Below, piece after piece: positions 1 through 6,870 of a stretch of DNA of 40,719 nt. Made by a program: the position numbers and the translations under genes. The notes beneath the pieces are model-generated. The model searched no databases and was not told the DNA's origin. It saw nothing but the letters and a program-made list of their open reading frames with translations. Positions within the stretch are counted from its first letter, which is position 1, and every line of letters starts with the position of its first letter. Source of the stretch: an uncultured Prevotellaceae bacterium (GTDB lineage: Bacteria > Bacteroidota > Bacteroidia > Bacteroidales > Bacteroidaceae); the NCBI GenBank assembly GCA_947168045.1, contig CAMVKN010000029.1, positions 1-40,719 of the forward strand. The letters run 5' to 3'.

Positions 1-533
1 AGGGCGTGGTAGAAGTTGATGACCAGCTTGCCGTTCTGCATCAGCGTCTGCTCCTGCGAGGGGTTGGCGATGGTCTTAGTCGGCATGGTCAGCAGGTCCT
101 CCTGCTTCAGCTTGGCCTCGGTGCTCTGGTCGGCAGCCACGGTGAGGTTGGCACCGACGATGAAGTCATAGTCGCTGAATGTCTTGCCCTGCTTGTAAGC
201 GGCGGTCACGGTGATGCTCTGCTGGTCGTTCTGCCAGAGCATACGGTTCAAGGGCGTCCACTCCGAGCCGTCGTACTGTACGGTATTGAAGTAGCTGTAG
301 GTGGCCGATGTGGGGTTGACAATCTTCACCTGGAACTGCTGACCGTTCTGGTTCACGTCGCTGCCAGTGATGCTGGCGCGGGTGGTGGCGATGGTGGGGT
401 CAACGAGGTTGGTGGTGAAGCGCATCACGCCGTCCTCGGGGAACTGCGAGACGAAGCTCTGCTCGTCGTCGCTGGAGCATGCCGTCAGCGCCATGGCTGC
501 TGCGGCTGCGAAGAAAATGTTTTTGAATCTCAT
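1..533 (-). CDS. Fimbrillin-like lipoprotein, C-terminus cut by window edge
   Basis: The gene reads leftwards off the window; about 177 residues are visible and no stop is reached. It starts at the ATG at 531-533 and opens with a short charged n-region, an Ala-rich hydrophobic stretch and a lipobox (LTAC, followed by SSDDE), so it should be an exported lipoprotein. The mature part contains a TRAS segment about 50 residues in and Trp/Gln-rich beta-strand sequence (MLWQNDQQSITVTAAY) that resembles the neighbouring fimbrillin-like protein (ATQMLWADM). That pattern is typical of Bacteroidales fimbrillin/Mfa-like surface proteins, which are built into fimbriae or displayed on the cell. It is the last visible gene of the minus-strand cluster that begins at 3592. 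The call is by resemblance; a generic beta-sandwich surface lipoprotein is the alternative. Confidence 0.6.
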   Translation of the reverse strand, partial: MRFKNIFFAAAAAMALTACSSDDEQSFVSQFPEDGVMRFTTNLVDPTIATTRASITGSDVNQNGQQFQVKIVNPTSATYSYFNTVQYDGSEWTPLNRMLWQNDQQSITVTAAYKQGKTFSDYDFIVGANLTVAADQSTEAKLKQEDLLTMPTKTIANPSQEQTLMQNGKLVINFYHA

Positions 534-580
534 AATTACTATAAATTTAAAATAAAAAATACAATAAAACGATTGCGAAA

Positions 581-702
581 GCCTCCCCAAGCCCCTCCGA
601 AGGAGGGGGTGTTTGATTACATGAGGAGGCGGCATCATTCGCGGATTTTCCTACGTTTTTTAGCATTCCAACATCCCCTCCTTTGGAGGGGCTTGGGGAG
701 GC
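581..702. repeat. 122-bp MITE-like element with GC-rich inverted ends
   Basis: Positions 581-598 and 685-702 are perfect 18-bp inverted repeats (GCCTCCCCAAGCCCCTCC and its complement). The match continues inwards with 12 of the next 14 positions, giving arms of about 32 bp. Each arm is itself a small hairpin (CCCCTCC/GGAGGGG). The right end abuts the stop codon of the gene at 703. A single arm recurs at 2751-2790. There is no coding capacity, so this is a MITE or paired extragenic palindrome; which of the two cannot be told from one copy. Confidence 0.75.
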
Positions 703-1590
703 CTACATGGCCTGTCCGCCGCTGATGGTGGTGCCTTCAGTCCAGTCGTTGATGCTCACCTCGCCGAGTTCAATCTTGTTGCGGCCCACGATGAGGTTGA
801 GCGTGGTGTACTTGCCGGCCTCGAGGGGGATGTCAGCGTCGTGGGTGTAGGTGAAGGGCTGTCCGTCGATGGTGATGACGACGGTGCGGAAGCCCGTCTG
901 TGGCACCATGATGCTGCTGTAGGTGGCGGCATAGCCCGTCTGGGCGGCGACGGCAGGCAGCGAGACGCTGGCCTGCGTGCCGGCGGTGACGGTCTGCGCC
1001 AGGTAGTCGATGGTGGCCGTCGAGGCAGCGGTGGCTACGCACGAGGCGATGGCGGGCGTCTCACTCCACTGGTTGCGGAAGTTCATGTTGACGTAGAGCT
1101 TCGCCATGGCGTGGTCGAATGTCAGCGAGACGGGGTTCTGCGTGGCGATGAGTCCGCTGAGCTGGCGTGCCACGAGCAGGTCGCTGGCCTCATAGTCGGC
1201 CGGGTCGAGCGTGTAGGGGTCGGCGGTGAAGTCGCTCACCGTGCGTGCCGGGTAGAGCCCCAAGAAGTAGTGAGGCGTCACCATGTCGGCCCAGAGCATC
1301 TGGGTGGCAGGCGTCCACTTGCCGTCGGTGCCGAGGGTGTTCACTACGCCGTTGACCACGCGGTCGGCGGGAACGGCCGTAGCCGAACCCGTCCAGGCAT
1401 AGAGGGTCACGCCGTCACCGGCGTCGAACACGGAGGCGTTGCCCGTCGTGGTGGCGCGGGTCATGTTGCCGATGCTCGCCTCGATGGTGATGTACTTGGC
1501 TTCCTGCTGTGCGGGAGCCGACTCGTCGTTGCTGCACGCTGCGGCCAGCAGGCCGAGGGCAGCCAGGGGGATGAATCTTAGTGCTTTCAT
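703..1590 (-). CDS. Fimbrillin family (Mfa-like) lipoprotein
   Basis: This 295-residue protein starts at an ATG followed by KALRF, a hydrophobic stretch and the lipobox LAAAC, then SNDES. The mature chain has the order of parts usual in Bacteroidales fimbrillin-like proteins: a TRATTTG segment near residue 44, a central region with HYFLGLYP and VSLTFDHAMAKLYVNM, and a C-terminal YTTLNLIVGRNKIELGEVSINDWTEG strand region. The phrase INDWTEG also occurs at the end of the protein encoded at 1826-2833. It is expected to be exported, lipid-anchored and then displayed or polymerised as a surface or fimbrial subunit. It lies 235 bp downstream of the Mfa2-like gene, and that gap is almost filled by a repeat element. 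Confidence 0.75.
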   Translation of the reverse strand: MKALRFIPLAALGLLAAACSNDESAPAQQEAKYITIEASIGNMTRATTTGNASVFDAGDGVTLYAWTGSATAVPADRVVNGVVNTLGTDGKWTPATQMLWADMVTPHYFLGLYPARTVSDFTADPYTLDPADYEASDLLVARQLSGLIATQNPVSLTFDHAMAKLYVNMNFRNQWSETPAIASCVATAASTATIDYLAQTVTAGTQASVSLPAVAAQTGYAATYSSIMVPQTGFRTVVITIDGQPFTYTHDADIPLEAGKYTTLNLIVGRNKIELGEVSINDWTEGTTISGGQAM

Positions 1591-1656
1591 CTTGACTTTT
1601 GTTTAAAATGTTAATAAATAGAGTGAATTAAAAAAATTGGTATGATATATATTACT

Positions 1657-1818
1657 GACCCCACCCCTGCCCCGGCTTCGCCCCACCGTCGCTTCGCTCC
1701 CCAATTGCTCCCTCCTCGCAATTGCCTACAAGGGAGGGGAGTGCCTCGCGGAGTCCCTGCGGCGGACAAGGCGGTAGCCGCTCCCCTCCCATCAAGGGGA
1801 GGGGCTGGGGGTGGGGTC
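1657..1818. repeat. GC-rich palindromic repeat element with inverted ends
   Basis: The ends GACCCCACCCCTGCCCC (1657-1673) and its near-complement at 1801-1818 face each other. Inside lie further inverted pairs, among them AATTGC/GCAATT and GGGAGGGGAG/CTCCCCTCCC. The right half (CTCCCCTCCC, short loop, GGGGAGGGG, then CTGGGGGTGGGGTCTG) matches the elements at 32824-32870 and 37240-37284. It ends about 8 bp beyond the stop codon of the Mfa2-like gene at 1826. It has no coding capacity. Confidence 0.7.
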
Positions 1819-1825
1819 TGTATCT

Positions 1826-2833
1826 TTACTCATCGGGATTGATAATCTCGCCGCTGATGGTCCAGCCCTCCGTCCAGTCGTTGATGGTGAAGGCCGAGAG
1901 CAGCATGTAGGGGCGCAGCTTCGTGTAGTCGAGCTCCACGACGTAGGTCTTGCCGCACTCCATGCGGGGCGCGTTGGCCAGATAGGTGAGGGACGTTCCG
2001 TCGGGGGTGGTGACGTTGAGCGTGAGGTAGCAGCGCGGCTGGTCGCCGGCGGTGGGCATCAGCGTGCGGGTGGTCCCGACGGTACTACCGTCGGATACGG
2101 AACTGGCAGCGAGTGCGCCGAGGCTGACGGTGAGGAAATCCTCGCGGTCGGCCACGCCGTAGCGGCCCTGTCCGTCGCGATGGGTCAGCAGCACGTCGCT
2201 GGCCACGCGCTCCACCGAGGCCGTGATGGTGGCACCCGTCGGCACATTGCTCACGATGACGGAGAGTTCGCTGAGCAGGCGCTGCAGACGGAACTCGGCC
2301 ACGGTGATCTCGTCCTCCCTGACCGTGGCGTGCGTCACGGCATACCACGACTGGCGGGGCGACGACGAGGGGTCGCTGAGCGACACGCGGGTGTCGGGCA
2401 GGGCGGTGTGGAACGCTTCGTCGGCGCGGGTCATACTGCGGGGGTCGGCGTTCTCAAGCAGGTAGCCGTGGGCCTCGTCCATATCGACGGTCACCAGCAC
2501 GTCGTAGTCGCCTACGGGCAACTGCTGCAGCCAGTCGGCAGCGGATTCAGTATCGGTGAAGTTATGGGCGACGGTGGTGCCGTTAGTACCGCTGACGGTG
2601 AAGCGGATGTCATCGATGGCGGAGTTGGCATCGGCGGGGTCGTCCCAGACGAGTTGCGCCGTGAGGTAGCCCACGGGCTGATTGCCGTACTCGCTTGGCA
2701 TTTCTTCGTGCTGGTCGTGATAGCAGGCGGTGAGCAGCATCAAGCAGAAAGCCCACCCAAGCCCTCCCCAAGGGAGGGATGTTTGATTACCTTTGACGAA
2801 CGCAGTAATCTTTCTTGCGATATTTGTCTTCAT
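1826..2833 (-). CDS. FimB/Mfa2-type fimbrial anchor lipoprotein
   Basis: A 335-residue exported protein with lipobox LLTAC then YHDQHE. The body resembles the Mfa2/FimB family, whose members cap or anchor fimbriae in the outer membrane: an N-terminal domain with strand pattern DDIRFTVSG and DYDVLVTVDM, a TRADEAFH segment, and a second domain with DGTSLTYLAN and ECGKTYVVELDYTKL ending in INDWTEGW. The start codon lies only 3 bp after the stop of the upstream barrel gene, so the two are surely cotranscribed. Odd point: residues about 14-26 are the translation of a palindromic repeat arm (2751-2790), so the signal peptide carries a TSLPWGGLGW stretch between the basic n-region and the hydrophobic core. 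Without it the leader would look ordinary. Confidence 0.7.
   Translation of the reverse strand: MKTNIARKITAFVKGNQTSLPWGGLGWAFCLMLLTACYHDQHEEMPSEYGNQPVGYLTAQLVWDDPADANSAIDDIRFTVSGTNGTTVAHNFTDTESAADWLQQLPVGDYDVLVTVDMDEAHGYLLENADPRSMTRADEAFHTALPDTRVSLSDPSSSPRQSWYAVTHATVREDEITVAEFRLQRLLSELSVIVSNVPTGATITASVERVASDVLLTHRDGQGRYGVADREDFLTVSLGALAASSVSDGSTVGTTRTLMPTAGDQPRCYLTLNVTTPDGTSLTYLANAPRMECGKTYVVELDYTKLRPYMLLSAFTINDWTEGWTISGEIINPDE
2751..2790. repeat. Palindromic repeat arm inside the mfa2-like signal peptide
   Basis: This 40-bp segment aligns without gaps to 581-620, the left arm of the 122-bp element, with 32 of 40 identities and an identical GTTTGATTAC end. The differences in the hairpin stem are paired (CCCTCCC/GGGAGGG here, CCCCTCC/GGAGGGG there), so folding is kept. 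It lies wholly inside the coding sequence and is translated in frame. Confidence 0.75.
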
Positions 2834-2836
2834 CGA

Positions 2837-3592
2837 TTACTTGGTGTTAGTGAAATGATAGGATAGTTTCAGACCGGCCTCGTAGATGAGGTTGCTCTTG
2901 TGGCAGTGCTCAGGGATGTTGTCGAAGCGCGAGCCCGTCAGACAAGTGATACCGCCATAGAGTTGCAGACCGATGTTCTTGGCCACACGATAGCCCACGG
3001 CAGCCTGACCGCCCAGGCCGAGGTGCCACTGGCGGTCAAACTCCTGTTCGTTCTTGCCTTGCAAGCGTCCTTCGGCCGAGCGGCCCGCGGCGAGATGCTT
3101 GGTGCGCGTAGTGACGGCAGATAGTTGCGGCGACAGCGTGACAGACCACTTGCATGTCGGTTTGGTGATAAGCGACAGCACGTCGAAGTTAGCCTGCAGG
3201 CCGAATCGCATCCACTGGGTCTTGGCTTCGAGGTTGCGGTAGTAGTGGCCCTGCCTGTCGAGGACGGGGGCGAAGGTGCGCTCGCCGTCGGTGGAGAGCC
3301 AGTAGGGATCGCAGTCGAGCGACGTCTGCTTTTGCCAGCCCATCGTGGCGAGGGCTTCTACGGATAACAAGCGGCTCAACTGATAGCCGCCGAAGACGCC
3401 GAACTGAGCACCGACGTTGGTCTTGCTCTCGGTGATGCTGCGGAAGGTGGCCTGACCGAAGGAAGTGCCGCCGCTGAGTCCTGCGTACCAGCCACGCTCG
3501 TAGTCGCGGCTGTCGGTTTGGGCAAACGCTGTCTGCACCCATGCGGCCAGCATCGCCAGCAGCATGAGGATAGAAGTTGTTTTCTTCAGCAT
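2837..3592 (-). CDS. Outer-membrane beta-barrel protein heading the fimbrial operon
   Basis: The protein has 251 residues from the ATG at 3590-3592, chosen because it gives a clean Sec signal peptide (MLKKTTSILMLL, ending AFAQ). The mature chain has alternating aromatic/glycine strands typical of a porin-like barrel: RGWYAGLSGGTSFGQA, GAQFGVFGGYQLS, WMRFGLQANFDV, VGYRVAKNIGLQLYGG, and a terminal LSYHF strand. Similar small barrel proteins are often encoded beside Bacteroidales fimbrial genes; a role in anchoring or export of the fimbriae is inferred. It is first in the operon, 3 bp before the Mfa2-like gene. The reading frame stays open upstream to another in-frame ATG at 3823, passing through a GA microsatellite. 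Confidence 0.7.
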   Translation of the reverse strand: MLKKTTSILMLLAMLAAWVQTAFAQTDSRDYERGWYAGLSGGTSFGQATFRSITESKTNVGAQFGVFGGYQLSRLLSVEALATMGWQKQTSLDCDPYWLSTDGERTFAPVLDRQGHYYRNLEAKTQWMRFGLQANFDVLSLITKPTCKWSVTLSPQLSAVTTRTKHLAAGRSAEGRLQGKNEQEFDRQWHLGLGGQAAVGYRVAKNIGLQLYGGITCLTGSRFDNIPEHCHKSNLIYEAGLKLSYHFTNTK

Positions 3593-3717
3593 AATAATAA
3601 TTGGATTAGAAATAGACAAAAAACAATGAGGCTTCCCATGGCAGAAAGCATGGAAAGCCGTATATTCACACGCGCGAGCGTGAATTTTAATAAAGGTGGA
3701 CTGGCTGTTAAGTACCT

Positions 3718-3744
3718 GAGAGAGAGAGAGAGAGAGAGAGAGAG
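3718..3744. repeat. GA dinucleotide microsatellite, 13.5 units
   Basis: An uninterrupted (GA)n tract of 27 bp, read as (CT)n on the strand of the fimbrial operon, ends 125 bp upstream of the barrel gene start codon. Pure dinucleotide tracts of this length are rare in bacterial chromosomes and are prone to slippage. Confidence 0.95.
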
Positions 3745-3747
3745 TAG

Positions 3748-3755
3748 CAAAATTA
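3748..3755 (-). promoter_or_regulatory. Candidate -7 box TAATTTTG for the fimbrial operon
   Basis: On the minus strand the sequence reads TAATTTTG, matching the Bacteroidetes TAnnTTTG box. Transcription would begin within or at the edge of the adjacent CT tract. No TTTG element is found at the expected distance upstream, so this is tentative. Confidence 0.35.
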
Positions 3756-3853
3756 TTGGAATGGCCAAGGAAATCGGTCATTCTTTTCACTGCGTTTGCA
3801 TTATTTAACTCTCTGCGTGGCATAAGCTAAAATGTGTATTGAGTTTCTGCGTT

Positions 3854-4267
3854 TTAAAGTTCCACGCCGCCCTCGCTGGGTGTGCGAAACTGGAAGGTGG
3901 TCTTGCCGTCCTTGTTGGTGATGAGGAAGTCGCCAAATACGATGACATCCATTCCAATAAGAACATCGATGTCCTCAAAGTCGTTTTCCATGACTTCAAC
4001 ATTGGCAACAAAATCGCCAGTAGGAGTAAGCACGTGAACAAGATAGACATTCGAGCCAGTTGCACCGCCAATGCCGCTGATGCCTCCTGCCTTATAGGGC
4101 TGAAGTGCCAGTTCCGTAACTATGCGCGAGGATATGATGGTGGTGTCGGCTCCCGTGTCCCAAAGTGCACGTTCGGTGTGGAACTTATGACCGTCGGCAG
4201 AATAGATGTCGCAGTCGGTCATGATGTCCTCCACCAATGTAGGGTATTCCTTCTTATACGTTGGCAT
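3854..4267 (-). CDS. Retropepsin-like aspartic protease
   Basis: A 137-residue protein without signal peptide. The motif ALWDTGADTTIIS (catalytic Asp about residue 37) is the active-site signature of retroviral-type aspartic proteases (clan AA), and the downstream segment VLIGMDVIVFGDFLI corresponds to the conserved second hydrophobic-hydrophobic-glycine element. Enzymes of this type act as homodimers, one Asp per subunit; the length fits a single protease lobe. Its start codon lies inside the last codons of the upstream small gene (14-bp overlap sharing ATGCCAACGTATAA), implying translational coupling. The substrate is unknown. It is not part of any phage or retroelement visible here. Confidence 0.8.
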   Translation of the reverse strand: MPTYKKEYPTLVEDIMTDCDIYSADGHKFHTERALWDTGADTTIISSRIVTELALQPYKAGGISGIGGATGSNVYLVHVLTPTGDFVANVEVMENDFEDIDVLIGMDVIVFGDFLITNKDGKTTFQFRTPSEGGVEL

Positions 4268-4448
4268 CGTCGGTAGATTTAATGACTTTAGCGAAGAACT
4301 CCTCGCGGCTCATCAGCCGTGGAGTGACGGTCTTCTTCAGGCCCTTTGACATACGACGGACGTGGAGTGTCGAGTTCTTGCTCCTTGTAGCACAGGACTT
4401 TTCGCGTTCGAGAAGTACCGTGCCGTTGATACTTACTAATTGCATCAT
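4254..4448 (-). CDS. Small protein coupled to the aspartic protease, antitoxin-like tail
   Basis: The start is taken at the ATG at 4446-4448 (a second ATG follows at once), giving 64 residues. An upstream in-frame ATG at 4478 would overlap the predicted -7 promoter box and is rejected. The family is not recognised. The N-terminal half (MQLVSINGTVLLERE) looks like a short beta-hairpin; the rest is basic (HVRRMSKGLKKT). The C-terminal segment PRLMSREEFFAKVIKS closely matches PTLMTKEEFFRRIDES in the predicted antitoxin at 35953-36207. It overlaps the protease gene by 14 bp. An antitoxin-like or regulatory role for the protease is a hypothesis only. Confidence 0.6.
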   Translation of the reverse strand: MMQLVSINGTVLLEREKSCATRSKNSTLHVRRMSKGLKKTVTPRLMSREEFFAKVIKSTDDANV

Positions 4449-4475
4449 AACGTTATGTAGTTGAATATTCAGCTG

Positions 4476-4483
4476 CAAAGGTA
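4476..4483 (-). promoter_or_regulatory. -7 box TACCTTTG for the protease gene pair
   Basis: The minus strand reads TACCTTTG 28 bp before the chosen ATG, a match to TAnnTTTG. A -33 TTTG is not evident at 19-21 bp spacing. It supports the downstream start codon choice for the small gene. Confidence 0.45.
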
Positions 4484-4616
4484 CAAAAATATTTGTGAAT
4501 TACGAGCAGTTTGTGCGTTAAAAGTGCGAAAAGGCGGGCTGAAGTGCTGCAAGACTACTTCTTGCATCTCGTCATACGCGTGCACTCGGCCCCTGGCTGG
4601 CGCTGGCAAGAACAAC

Positions 4617-4650
4617 AAGAAGCCGCCCGGTTGATGCCGGGCGGCTTCTT
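4617..4650 (-). terminator. Rho-independent terminator after the susF-like gene
   Basis: Perfect 14-bp stem (AAGAAGCCGCCCGG and complement) with a 6-nt loop, 24 bp past the stop codon of the susF-like gene, followed on the minus strand by a T-rich run (TTGTTGTTCTTG). It closes the susCDE-type operon. Confidence 0.85.
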
Positions 4651-4673
4651 CTATAGAGTAGTTAGAGCCAGCC

Positions 4674-6821
4674 TTACTGCACGGTAGCGTAGATGCTGCC
4701 TGAGGTGCGGCGTGTGGGATAGAGACGGATGGTCTTGCCCACGGCGCTGATGTTGGCACCGTCCTGGGTGAGCGCGGTGAGGTCGCCACCGAGGTTGATG
4801 GCCCAGTCGTTGTTGGCTGCGAACTTCCACCCGTCAGCGGTGACACCGGCATTGCTAATCTCGAAGCAATAGTCGGTGGCGTTCCACGTCATGCGCTGTG
4901 CGTCGTCGGCCTGGTTCCAGCCGTTGAAGCCACCCACGAGGTTCATGTTCGTGATGCGCACGGCGTTGAGTGTGCTGTTGTTGAGGTCGAGTGTGACATA
5001 GTAGACACCCTCGCCAGCCGTTGCGGCAATGTTCGTGCTGCCGTCAGCGAGGCCGAAGTCGCCGGTGATGCCGCCGGTGAAGGTGGCACTGTTAATCTCG
5101 TTGTCCCACGAGCCTGCCACGCGCTGGAACTTGAACTGGTTGCCCCATCCGTTGGGGTCGGCGCAGTAGACAAAGCCAGTGTAGCGTCCGTCGCAGTTGG
5201 GCGACTCCAGCTTCTGCTCGGCATTAGCCCACCCGTCGGTGGCACCAATGAAGTAAACATACTGGTTGTAGTCGAGGGGCGTGATGGTGTAGGTGTAGTC
5301 CATCATGTTCACCTCGAAGCGGTAGTACTTGGCCAGTCCGTCAACATGGAAGGAGTGGTCGCCGTCGAGGTTGAAGCGGCGGTCGAAGCTGCCGCTGAGG
5401 TCCTCGCTGGCTCCGCGTGTGCCGAAGAGCTGGTTCCAGGTGCCGGCGGCCACGGCATCGATGGCATCCTTGTCGCCGAAGGCAAACCACATGTCGCTGC
5501 CGGTGCCCTCCATGACATAGTAGAAGACGGGATCGTCGAAGACGCTCTTGTCGCTATGCTGGAAGTGCATGGTCATGGCCGACTCAGCGTTCCACTCGCC
5601 GGGTGCGCCGATGAGGTAGTAGTCGTCGGCAATGTCGAGCGTCGACACCTTGTAGGTATAGCCGCGCAGGTCGACCTCCACCTTGATGAGCTTGGCACCC
5701 TGCTTGACGCAGAATGAGCCATCGTCGCTGAGGTTGCTGCGGCGCGTGAAGGTGCCGCTCTCGCCGCTGTTGCCGTTGCCGGCCGTGGTGCCGAAGAGCT
5801 TCGTCCAGTCGCCGGCTGCGATGGCGTCACAGGACTGGTCGTCGCCGATGGCAAACCATGTGTCGCCCTCAGCGGCAGCACGGAAGTTGATGGTGTAGTA
5901 AGGCACCTCTGGGTCGGGCTGGCTGAACTGCAGCATGCGCTCGGTGGCCGAGGTAGCCCAGTCGTTGGGACCGCCGATGATGTAGAGCTTGTACTCCTGG
6001 CGCACTACGGTATAGGTCATGTTATTCATGTCGAGCGTGACCTTGAACATGCCCATGCCATTGATGACAGGCGTCTGCACGGCGTACTTGTCACCCTTCC
6101 AGATGATGAAGTCCTGCGTGGCGGCGCTGCCGTTCTCGCGACAGCCCATCTCGCCCTGGTTCACCTCGTCCCAGTTGTCGGCGCTGTAGTGCGAGCCTTC
6201 GTAGAACTTGAACCAGTTGTCGCCGTCAGCAGTGGTGTTGACCACTGCGGTGTAGATGCCGTTGCCCTCGCTGGTCATCCAGACGGGAGCCGAGAGATCC
6301 CATCCAGCGCCGTTCTCCTGGAAGTTGCCCAGCAGGTAGTAGCCCTTGGCATCGATGGCCGGTGTGGGGCGCGTGGTGAACTGTGCAGTGCCGTTGCTCT
6401 CGCCAGCGATGGCGTCGCCGTTGGCCAGGATGGCACCATAGGTGATGTGCATGTCAAGGTCGTAGGTGCGCTGTGCACGTGAGCCCGAGGAGGCATAGAG
6501 CGAATCCTCGAGCGCATCGGCCGACACCATGACGTTGTTGCCCTCGACGGTGGCACTGAACTCACTGCCATTGATGGTCAGCTTGCGCACGTTGTAGCCC
6601 TTCACATTGTCGTTGGTCGAGGCAAAGGTGATGACGCTCACCTGCTCGTCGGCGGCAGGCATGGTGATGGTTCCTGAGCCCTGTGCGCTGACACCGTAGG
6701 CAGCGGCGGGGTCTTCCTGGGCGTAGGTCTGCGGCTGTGCCCAGTCATCGTAGTCGCCGGTGCAGCCAGCGAGCACGAGGCCCGCCATGGCTGCTAAGCT
6801 AAAATGAAATATCTTTTTCAT
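4674..6821 (-). CDS. SusF/SusE-like starch-binding surface lipoprotein, multi-module
   Basis: 715 residues from the ATG at 6819-6821; a TTG five codons upstream is ignored. The lipobox is VLAGC followed by TGDYDD. After an N-terminal SusE-like domain (to about 170) come about five beta-sandwich modules with the SusE/F carbohydrate-binding look, each opening like YYLLGNF, LYIIGGPNDWA, YYLIGAPGEWN, YVYFIGATDGW or NLVGGFNGWN. Modules two and three are clearly duplicated: both contain WFA(I/F)GD, DAIAAGDW or DAVAAGTW, (K/Q)LFGT, RR(S/F)NL and YTYK/YTYT. SusE and SusF bind starch at the surface without being essential for transport. This protein is larger than a typical SusF, which has three binding modules. 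It lies last in the susC-D-E operon. The call rests on domain pattern and context; ligand type is inferred. Confidence 0.8.
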   Translation of the reverse strand: MKKIFHFSLAAMAGLVLAGCTGDYDDWAQPQTYAQEDPAAAYGVSAQGSGTITMPAADEQVSVITFASTNDNVKGYNVRKLTINGSEFSATVEGNNVMVSADALEDSLYASSGSRAQRTYDLDMHITYGAILANGDAIAGESNGTAQFTTRPTPAIDAKGYYLLGNFQENGAGWDLSAPVWMTSEGNGIYTAVVNTTADGDNWFKFYEGSHYSADNWDEVNQGEMGCRENGSAATQDFIIWKGDKYAVQTPVINGMGMFKVTLDMNNMTYTVVRQEYKLYIIGGPNDWATSATERMLQFSQPDPEVPYYTINFRAAAEGDTWFAIGDDQSCDAIAAGDWTKLFGTTAGNGNSGESGTFTRRSNLSDDGSFCVKQGAKLIKVEVDLRGYTYKVSTLDIADDYYLIGAPGEWNAESAMTMHFQHSDKSVFDDPVFYYVMEGTGSDMWFAFGDKDAIDAVAAGTWNQLFGTRGASEDLSGSFDRRFNLDGDHSFHVDGLAKYYRFEVNMMDYTYTITPLDYNQYVYFIGATDGWANAEQKLESPNCDGRYTGFVYCADPNGWGNQFKFQRVAGSWDNEINSATFTGGITGDFGLADGSTNIAATAGEGVYYVTLDLNNSTLNAVRITNMNLVGGFNGWNQADDAQRMTWNATDYCFEISNAGVTADGWKFAANNDWAINLGGDLTALTQDGANISAVGKTIRLYPTRRTSGSIYATVQ

Positions 6822-6870
6822 AATGGTTTTCTTCAATTATGTTAATTTAAAACCGTATAAAAACCGTGGC

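Noticed and set aside
841..2866. Plus-strand frames at 841-1581 and 1811-2866.
   Set aside because: They lie opposite lipoprotein genes with signal peptides and show no protein features of their own.
2837..3823. Barrel protein read from the upstream ATG at 3823 (328 residues).
   Set aside because: The first 77 residues include a translated CT tract and give no signal peptide; the ATG at 3592 gives a clean one. The long form is kept only as a phase-variation possibility.
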